Positions 58,698 to 64,000 of a DNA stretch of 64,000 nt are shown here, in pieces. The stretch is from Muricoccus roseus (GTDB lineage Bacteria > Pseudomonadota > Alphaproteobacteria > Acetobacterales > Acetobacteraceae): assembly GCF_900141905.1 (NCBI RefSeq), contig NZ_FQZF01000021.1, positions 30,877-94,876 of the forward strand, in the 5' to 3' direction. Position numbers and translations under genes: made by a program. The notes under the pieces were generated by a model. That model ran no database searches. It saw only the letters and a list, made by a program, of their open reading frames with translations, and was not told the DNA's origin. Positions within the stretch are counted from its first letter, which is position 1; every line of letters begins with the position of its first letter.

Positions 58698-59669
58698 CTA
58701 ATTCACCGTGATCCTCGCCTCCTGCACCACGCGCCCCCAGGTCTGCACCTCCTGGGCGATCTTGCGTTGCAGCTCCTCCGGCGTGGAGGAGACGGCATCG
58801 GCGCCGGCGGCCACCAGCCGTTCCTGGATCTTCGGATCCGCCAGCGCCTCGCGCAGCACGGCGTTGAGGCGCGCGATGACGGAGGCCGGCGTGCCGGTCG
58901 GCACCATCACCGCGCCCCAGGAGGTGGCTTCGGCATCCGGCAGGCCGATCTCCTTCATCGTCGGCACATCCGGCAGTTGCGAGGTGCGGCGCGGGCCGGT
59001 GGTGGCAAGTGCCCGCACCTTGCCGCCCTGGATCATGCCGATGGCCGAGGGAAGCTGGTCGAGCATGAACTGGACGTTGCCCGCCACCGTGTCGTTCAGC
59101 GCCGGCGCGCTGCCGCGATACGGCACATGCGTCACCTCCACCTTGGCCGCGGCCCGGAACAGCTCCGCGACCATATGGGTGGAGGAGCCGGAGCCGGCGG
59201 AGCCGAAGCTTGCCTTGCCCGGATTCGCGCGCAGCCAGGCCAGGAACTCCTGCGCGGTCTGCGCGGGCACCTTGTCGTTCACGATCAGCACGTGATCGGT
59301 CGCAAAGGCCATGCCCACCGAGGCCAGGTCCTTGGCGGGGTCGAAGCCCATATTGCCGTAGAGGTGCTGGTTGATGGTCAGCGTGCCCGTGGTGCCCATC
59401 AGGATCACCGTGCCATCGGCCGGGGCGCGCACGACATTCTCCACGCCGATATTGCCGCCGGAGCCCGCGCGGTTCTCCACTACGATGGGCTGGCCGAGAC
59501 GCTCGCCCATCCGCTCGGCCAGCACGCGCGCCACGACATCCGTGGCGCCTCCGGCCGCGAAGGGAACGACGAAGCGGATGGGGCGCGTGGGCGCCCAGCC
59601 CTGTGCGAAGGCAGGCCCCGTGGCCAGGGCCGCGGCACCGCCGAGGATGATACGCCGGCTGATCTTCAT
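58698..59669 (-). CDS. Bug/TctC-family periplasmic tricarboxylate-type binding protein
   Basis: A 323-residue exported protein. The signal peptide has a twin-arginine (KISRRIILGGAAALATGPAFA). The mature part follows the Bug fold: PIRFVVPFAAGGATDVVAR, ENRAGSGGNIG, HVPYRGSAPALNDTVAG and LPDVPTMKEIG. These proteins bind carboxylates or small polar metabolites for TctAB permeases, but no tctA/tctB is seen here. It is the last gene of the TetR-linked operon, 35 bases after the isomerase gene, so it may bind the sugar acid or sugar the operon handles. Confidence 0.93.
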   Translation of the reverse strand: MKISRRIILGGAAALATGPAFAQGWAPTRPIRFVVPFAAGGATDVVARVLAERMGERLGQPIVVENRAGSGGNIGVENVVRAPADGTVILMGTTGTLTINQHLYGNMGFDPAKDLASVGMAFATDHVLIVNDKVPAQTAQEFLAWLRANPGKASFGSAGSGSSTHMVAELFRAAAKVEVTHVPYRGSAPALNDTVAGNVQFMLDQLPSAIGMIQGGKVRALATTGPRRTSQLPDVPTMKEIGLPDAEATSWGAVMVPTGTPASVIARLNAVLREALADPKIQERLVAAGADAVSSTPEELQRKIAQEVQTWGRVVQEARITVN

Positions 59670-59704
59670 GTCTTGGTTTCCCTCCGTGTTCTTCTTTCGT
59701 GACG

Positions 59705-60541
59705 CTAGCAGGCCGTGGGGTGCCTCCGCCGGATTTCCTGCAGCACCTCGTCCGGATCGGCGGCCCACCAGCGGCGGGAGAGGATTTCCACCTCGGTATG
59801 GCCGCGATAGCCCTGCGCCTCGACCAGGGCACGGATGCCGGGGATGTCGATCACCCCCTCGCCCGGCAGGCCGCGGTCGAAGACCGTGTCGGTGGTGGGC
59901 ACCAGCCAGTCGCAGACATGGAAGGCCGCGATGCGCCCGCCCGCCCGCGCGATCTGCGCACGCAGGGCGGGGTCCCACCAGACGTGGTAGACATCGAGGG
60001 CGACGCCGCTCCCCTCGCCGAGATCATCGCAGAGATCGAGCGCCTGCCCCAGTGTCGAGAGCACGCTGCGGTCCGCGCAGGTCATGGGGTGCAGCGGTTC
60101 CAGCGCGATGGTCACGCCCGCCGCGCGCGCATCCGCCATGATGGCGTGCAGCCCGTCCCGCACCATCGCGCGGGCCTCTTCCAGGTCCTTCGATCCCGCC
60201 GGCAGCCCGCCGCAGACCATGACGAGGCAGGCGGCGCCGATCGCATGGGCCTCCGCAATGGCGCGGCGGTTGTCCTCAATGGCGGCGGCGCGGCCCGCGG
60301 CATCGGCCGCCGGGAACATGCCGCCGCGGCAGAGGCCGGAGACGGAGAGCCCCGCATCGCGGATGGCACGCGCCGCCTGCTCCACCCCCATGGCCTGCAG
60401 CACGTCACGCCAGGGCGAGATGCCGGGGATGCCGTGCCGCGCGCAGCCCTCGATGCATTCCGCGAGGCCCCAGCGCTCCTTCACCGTGACGGTGTTGAGG
60501 CTGAGAGGACCCGGCTTGCCGGAAGGGGCGGCGCCCATCAT
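59705..60541 (-). CDS. Sugar phosphate isomerase/epimerase-type TIM-barrel protein
   Basis: A 278-residue xylose-isomerase-like barrel. Family segments with metal ligands include TIALEPLHP (Glu), VALDVYHVWWDP (Asp, His), AFHVCDWLVP (His) and a C-terminal TEVEILS glutamate. The start has two consecutive ATGs (ATGATG), the first overlapping the stop of the preceding gene by 4 bases. With the DUF993 and Gfo/Idh genes it forms a set seen in several bacteria for breakdown of an unidentified sugar. Confidence 0.88.
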   Translation of the reverse strand: MMGAAPSGKPGPLSLNTVTVKERWGLAECIEGCARHGIPGISPWRDVLQAMGVEQAARAIRDAGLSVSGLCRGGMFPAADAAGRAAAIEDNRRAIAEAHAIGAACLVMVCGGLPAGSKDLEEARAMVRDGLHAIMADARAAGVTIALEPLHPMTCADRSVLSTLGQALDLCDDLGEGSGVALDVYHVWWDPALRAQIARAGGRIAAFHVCDWLVPTTDTVFDRGLPGEGVIDIPGIRALVEAQGYRGHTEVEILSRRWWAADPDEVLQEIRRRHPTAC

Positions 60542-61698
60542 GCCACCCCGTGCAGCGCGAGGAGCGACCTCATGCGCGTCACGGCCCGATCCAGGTCGGA
60601 GAGGAGCCCGGCCCTGTCGGCCAGCCGGAACAACTCGGAGAAGTGCTGGATGGAGCGGGTGGACTGCTGCCCGCCGACCATCACGAAATGGTCCTGGTGG
60701 CCGTTCAGCCAGGCCATGAACACCACGCCGGTCTTGTAGAACCGCGTGGGTGCCTTGAAGATGTGGCGGGACAGCGGGACCGTCGGCGCCAGTATCTCGT
60801 GGAAGGTGGAGAGATCGTTGCGCGACAGCGCGGCCAGCGCCCCGCCCACCGCCGGCGCAATGGGATCGAAGATGCCCAGCAGCGCGTCCGAATGCCCCTC
60901 GGCATCGCCCGCGATCAGCTCGGCATAGTTGAAGTCGTCGCCCGTATACATGCGCACGCCCTTCGGCAGGCGGCGCCGCATGGAAATCTCCTTCTGGTCG
61001 TCCAGGAGGGAGATCTTCACGCCATCGACCTTGTCGGCATGGCTGGCGATGACCTCCAGCGCCACCTCCATCGCCTTCATGTGGTCGTGGTGGCCCCAGT
61101 AGCCCTCCAGCGCCGGGTCGAACATCTCCCCGAGCCAGTGAATGATCACCGGCTCCTTCACGCCGGAGAGCACGCGGTCATAGACGCGCACATAATCCTC
61201 CGGCGACTTCGCCGCCTTCGCCAGCGCGCGGGAGGCCATGAGGATGATGCGGCCGCCCATTCCCTCCACCGCCTCGCACTGCTCCTCATAGGCGCGGATG
61301 ACGTCGTCCACCGTGACATCCGGGCCGGGCATCAGGTGATCCGTGCCCGCGCCGCTGGCCATGAAGGCGTTCGGGAAGTCCTTCGCGGCATCCAGGGATC
61401 GCCGGATGAGCTCCTGCGCCCCGTTCCAGTCCAGCCCCATGCCACGCTGGGCCGTGTCCATCGCCTCCGCCACGCCCAGGCCGAGCGACCAGAGGTGGCG
61501 GCGGAAGGCGATGGTGCGGTCCCAGTCCACCTTGGCGTCCAGCCAGGGATCCTGCTCGGCCAGCGGATCGGCCACGACATGCGCGGCGGCATAGGCGATG
61601 CGCGGATAGGGCGGCTTCGCGACTGCGAACTGGCCTGGCGCGCCGGTGGTGTAGCTCTCCAATGCGCCGGATGCGGTGGGCAGGGTGAGGGTGGCCAT
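60538..61698 (-). CDS. DUF993 / dihydrodipicolinate-synthase-like aldolase family protein
   Basis: A 386-residue protein of the DUF993 group, distant relatives of the DapA aldolases. Visible segments are YAAAHVVADPL, AMDTAQRGMGLDW, VIIHWLGEMFDPALEGYWG and VDGVKISLLDDQ, the last holding a lysine that could form a Schiff base. Its exact reaction is unknown. It is separated from the oxidoreductase by one base (TGA-G-ATG) and overlaps the isomerase, so the three are coupled. Confidence 0.9.
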   Translation of the reverse strand: MATLTLPTASGALESYTTGAPGQFAVAKPPYPRIAYAAAHVVADPLAEQDPWLDAKVDWDRTIAFRRHLWSLGLGVAEAMDTAQRGMGLDWNGAQELIRRSLDAAKDFPNAFMASGAGTDHLMPGPDVTVDDVIRAYEEQCEAVEGMGGRIILMASRALAKAAKSPEDYVRVYDRVLSGVKEPVIIHWLGEMFDPALEGYWGHHDHMKAMEVALEVIASHADKVDGVKISLLDDQKEISMRRRLPKGVRMYTGDDFNYAELIAGDAEGHSDALLGIFDPIAPAVGGALAALSRNDLSTFHEILAPTVPLSRHIFKAPTRFYKTGVVFMAWLNGHQDHFVMVGGQQSTRSIQHFSELFRLADRAGLLSDLDRAVTRMRSLLALHGVA

Positions 61699-61699
61699 C

Positions 61700-62854
61700 T
61701 CAGGCCTCCAGCTTCGGCAGGTCGATCCAGCGGCGCTCCGCCCAGGACTTCAGCCCGGCCTCGGCCAGCTGCACGCCCTTGGCACCCGCCATCAGGTCCC
61801 AGGGATAGTCCGCACGCTCGCCGGCCACGTATTTCAGGAACTCCTCCCACTGCACGCGGAAGCCGTTCGGGTAGGGCTGGGTGTCCGGCACCTTCTGCCA
61901 GCCCTCGAAGAAGTTGATAGTCTGCGGCACATCCGGGTTCCACACCGGCTTGGGCGTGCTGACGCGCGCCTGCGTCCAGCAATCCGTCAGGCCGCACACC
62001 GCGGAACCATGCGTGCCGTCCACATGGAAGGTCACGAGGTCGTCGCGCCGCACGCGCGTGGTCCAGGAGGAGTTGATCTGCGCAACGATGCCACCCTCCA
62101 GCTCGAAGGTGGCGTAGGCCGCGTCATCCGTGTCCGCGTTGTAGGGCTTGTTCTGCTCGTCATAGCGCACCGGGATGTGCGTGGCGCCGAGGCAGGAGAC
62201 CGACTTCGTCTCGCCGAAGGTGTTGTCCAGCACGTAGCGCCAGTGGCAGAGCATATCGAGGATGATGCCGCCGCCCTCGTTCTTCTTGTAGTTCCAGCTC
62301 GGGCGCTGGGTCGGCTGCAGGTCGCCCTCGAAGACCCAGTAGCCGAACTCACCGCGCACGGAGAGGATGCGGCCGAGGAAGCCGCTGTCGATCACCATCT
62401 TCATCTTGCGCAGGCCGGGCAGGAACAGCTTGTCCTGCACCACGCCGTGCTTGATGCCGCCCGCCTTGGCCACGCGCACCAGCTCCAGCGCGTCCTCCAG
62501 GTTCTCGGCGGTCGGCTTCTCGCAATAGATGTGCTTGCCGGCGCCGATCGCCTTCCGGATCAGTTCGGCCCGCATCTGGGTGGTGGCGGCATCGAAGAAG
62601 ATCGTGTCGTCCGGATTGGCCAGGCAGGCATCCAGGTCCGTGCTCACCCGGTCGATGCCATGCGCCTTGGCCAGCGCCTCCAGCTTCTCCTTGTTGCGGC
62701 CGACGATGACCGGGTCCGGCATGATCCGGTCGCCATTGGCCAGCAGCACGCCGCCTTCCTTCCGGATGGCCGCGATGGAGCGGATGAGGTGCTGGTTCAT
62801 TCCCATGCGGCCCGTCACGCCATGCATGATCAGGCCGATACGCCGCTGCGCCAT
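61700..62854 (-). CDS. Gfo/Idh/MocA-family NAD(P)-dependent oxidoreductase
   Basis: A 384-residue sugar dehydrogenase-type protein. The Rossmann part begins IGLIMHGVTGRMG, then FFDAATTQMRAELI, and the catalytic-lysine motif is YCEKPTAENLEDAL. The substrate domain contains GGGIILDMLCHWRYVLDN with the conserved Asp-x3-His. It is the first structural gene of the operon, 69 bases after the TetR gene, with an operator-like palindrome in the gap. Confidence 0.93.
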   Translation of the reverse strand: MAQRRIGLIMHGVTGRMGMNQHLIRSIAAIRKEGGVLLANGDRIMPDPVIVGRNKEKLEALAKAHGIDRVSTDLDACLANPDDTIFFDAATTQMRAELIRKAIGAGKHIYCEKPTAENLEDALELVRVAKAGGIKHGVVQDKLFLPGLRKMKMVIDSGFLGRILSVRGEFGYWVFEGDLQPTQRPSWNYKKNEGGGIILDMLCHWRYVLDNTFGETKSVSCLGATHIPVRYDEQNKPYNADTDDAAYATFELEGGIVAQINSSWTTRVRRDDLVTFHVDGTHGSAVCGLTDCWTQARVSTPKPVWNPDVPQTINFFEGWQKVPDTQPYPNGFRVQWEEFLKYVAGERADYPWDLMAGAKGVQLAEAGLKSWAERRWIDLPKLEA

Positions 62855-62882
62855 TCGCGCGATCCTCCCCGGACGTCGATTG

Positions 62883-62900
62883 GGTAACCACGCGGTTACC
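62883..62900 (-). promoter_or_regulatory. Palindrome GGTAACC-N4-GGTTACC, probable TetR operator
   Basis: Perfect 7-base inverted arms around ACGC, 28 bases upstream of the oxidoreductase start and directly after the TetR gene. Size, symmetry and position fit an operator for the adjacent TetR protein controlling the catabolic genes. Binding is inferred. Confidence 0.6.
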
Positions 62901-62923
62901 TAAGCGCCCCGGGAGGGGTGGAG

Positions 62924-63565
62924 TCAAGGGCGAAGCCAGCCCAGCACCACCTCCACCGAATGCGCCTCCCGCGCCTCGATCGCCGCCTCGCTGTCCAGCC
63001 CGGCCCCGAAGATCGCGGAGAGGGTATGGGTGTTCGAGACGTAGAAATGGCCGAGGGCGACGATGGTGATGTAGGCCTGCATGGGGTCCACGCCCTGGCG
63101 GAACACGCCTTCGGCGGCGCCGCGCCGCAGAACCTCGCTGAGGGTGTCCAGCAGGGGGGAATAAAGCGCCGGCACCTGCTCGCTGCGCGCCAGATAGGCG
63201 GCGCGGTGGAGGTTTTCCTGGTTCAGCAGCGCCACGAATTCGGGATGGCGGGCGGTGTAGCGGAGGTTGAACCGGACCAGCCGGGCCATGGCCTCGGCGG
63301 GCGCCAGGTCATCCACCCGCAGGGCCCGCTCCTCCGCGCGCTTATGGGCATAGGCGGCCTCCAGCACCGCCACCCACAGATCCTCCTTGTTGCCGAAATA
63401 GGCGTAGAGCATCCGCTTGTTGGCGCCGGCCCGCGCGGCGATCTCGTCCACCCGCGCGCCGGCCAGGCCGTGGGTGGCGAACTCCGTCAGGGCGGCATCC
63501 AGGATGCGCTGGCGCGTGGCCTCGGCGCGGGGGCTTTGCGGGATGGTGCGGGCGGGGGCGTCCAT
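62924..63565 (-). CDS. TetR/AcrR-family transcriptional regulator
   Basis: A 213-residue repressor. The helix-turn-helix domain covers about residues 15-62 (RQRILDAALTEFATHGLAGARVDEIAARAGANKRMLYAYFGNKEDL-type pattern with the standard Y-x-Y-F-x-N-K-E). The ligand domain ends in VEVVLGWLRP, and a phenylalanine/methionine-rich helix around residues 95-130 resembles TetR_C domains of aromatic or sugar regulators. It probably controls the downstream oxidoreductase operon through the palindrome after its stop. Confidence 0.93.
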   Translation of the reverse strand: MDAPARTIPQSPRAEATRQRILDAALTEFATHGLAGARVDEIAARAGANKRMLYAYFGNKEDLWVAVLEAAYAHKRAEERALRVDDLAPAEAMARLVRFNLRYTARHPEFVALLNQENLHRAAYLARSEQVPALYSPLLDTLSEVLRRGAAEGVFRQGVDPMQAYITIVALGHFYVSNTHTLSAIFGAGLDSEAAIEAREAHSVEVVLGWLRP

Positions 63566-63586
63566 GATCCCCGTAATGAAGCCGAA

Positions 63587-63617
63587 AAGGCCGGGGGGCG
63601 GTATTCCCCCCGGCCTT
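63587..63617 (-). terminator. Intrinsic terminator of the mannose-1-phosphate guanylyltransferase gene
   Basis: A perfect 12-bp stem (AAGGCCGGGGGG/CCCCCCGGCCTT) with a 7-base loop, followed on the minus strand by TTCGGCTTC, a short T-rich stretch. It lies between the stop of the guanylyltransferase gene and the TetR start. Confidence 0.75.
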
Positions 63618-63623
63618 CATCCC

Positions 63624-64000
63624 TCACGCGCGCCCGTATGTATCCTCGAAGCGGACGATGTCGTCTTCGCCGAGATAGGCGCCGGACTGGACCTCGATGA
63701 GGGTCAGCGGGATCATGCCGGGGTTTTCCAGGCGGTGGACGCAGCCCAGCGGCAGGTAGACGGACTCGTTCTCGCGCAGGAGGATGCGCTCGGCGTCGCG
63801 CTCGACGATGGCGGTGCCGTTGACCACCACCCAGTGTTCGGCGCGGTGGTAGTGCTTCTGGAGGGAGAGCTTCTCGCCCGGGCGGACAAGGATCTTCTTC
63901 ACCTGGAAGCGGTCGCCCTGGATCAGCCCCTCATAGTGGCCCCAGGGGCGGTACATGCGCCGGTGGGCGGCCGCCTCGGGGCGCTTCCTGGCCTTGAGCT
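63624..64000 (-). CDS. Mannose-1-phosphate guanylyltransferase/mannose-6-phosphate isomerase, C-terminal part (5' end outside window)
   Basis: The last 125 residues of a bifunctional GDP-mannose enzyme. The frame is open to the window edge; the segment [25 protein letters not shown], with [35 protein letters not shown] and [24 protein letters not shown], is the type II phosphomannose-isomerase cupin domain at the end of ManC/AlgA/XanB proteins. The internal ATG in this region is not the true start. It makes GDP-mannose for surface polysaccharide. Confidence 0.92.
   Translation of the reverse strand, partial: LKARKRPEAAAHRRMYRPWGHYEGLIQGDRFQVKKILVRPGEKLSLQKHYHRAEHWVVVNGTAIVERDAERILLRENESVYLPLGCVHRLENPGMIPLTLIEVQSGAYLGEDDIVRFEDTYGRA

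Overview
The window is about 70% GC, densely packed and codes on both strands. Gene content points to an alphaproteobacterium, most likely of the Acetobacteraceae/Rhodospirillales type (Roseomonas-like). The signs are a plant-type glutamate-cysteine ligase, a short HPr kinase with a regulatory PTS, an HWE-family histidine kinase, an ETFB-lysine methyltransferase, the DUF2066-pgsA-permease-hda-ppk-ppx string next to purMN, and a Bug/TctC binding protein. Taxonomy is inferred from these families; no search was run.

Layout. 0-3.6 kb (+): end of a TauE/SafE permease, a GNAT acetyltransferase, then a DctP-like binding protein overlapping a chemoreceptor. 3.6-7.2 kb: gshA-rsmE (-) divergent from ubiA and a lysine methyltransferase (+). 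7.6-9.5 kb: a stand-alone receiver whose 3' end overlaps that of a convergent HWE kinase. 9.5-27 kb (-): a seven-gene alpha-glucan/trehalose operon, glgE - treS/maltokinase fusion - glgB - glgX - treZ - malQ - treY. 27-37.5 kb (-): hybrid sensor kinase, ppx, ppk, hda, AI-2E-type permease, pgsA and a DUF2066 protein. 37.6-39.6 kb (+): purM, purN and a 52-residue membrane protein. 39.9-46.1 kb (-): secreted protein, phospholipase D, EEP phosphodiesterase, cupin, ftsK. 46.5-52.3 kb (-): ahcY, ptsP, ptsH, EIIA, rapZ, hprK. 52.4-58.4 kb: threonine dehydratase-like enzyme, Mn catalase, P1 peptidase with DUF1028 protein, YjbH-like outer-membrane protein. 58.7-64 kb (-): a TetR-linked catabolic operon and the 3' end of a mannose-1-phosphate guanylyltransferase/isomerase gene.

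How the genes work together. The glucan operon can turn trehalose into glucan (TreS, maltokinase, GlgE, GlgB) and glucan back into trehalose (GlgX, MalQ, TreZ, TreY). Just upstream of glgE is a perfect match to the alphaproteobacterial general-stress promoter (GGAAC-N16-CGTT), placed so that transcription would begin at or next to an in-frame ATG. The HWE kinase gene lies 38 bases after treY on the same strand, so it may be read with the operon.

The most unusual structure is a repeat of about 240-255 bases present four times (7281-7517, 39628-39862, 46259-46513, 58435-58674). Each copy has the same series of hairpins and always follows the 3' end of a gene in the same orientation. Stem bases change in compensating pairs between copies. 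It looks like a mobile or amplified 3'-UTR/terminator element, and I do not recognise it as a named family.

No rRNA, tRNA, CRISPR array, insertion sequence or phage gene was seen.
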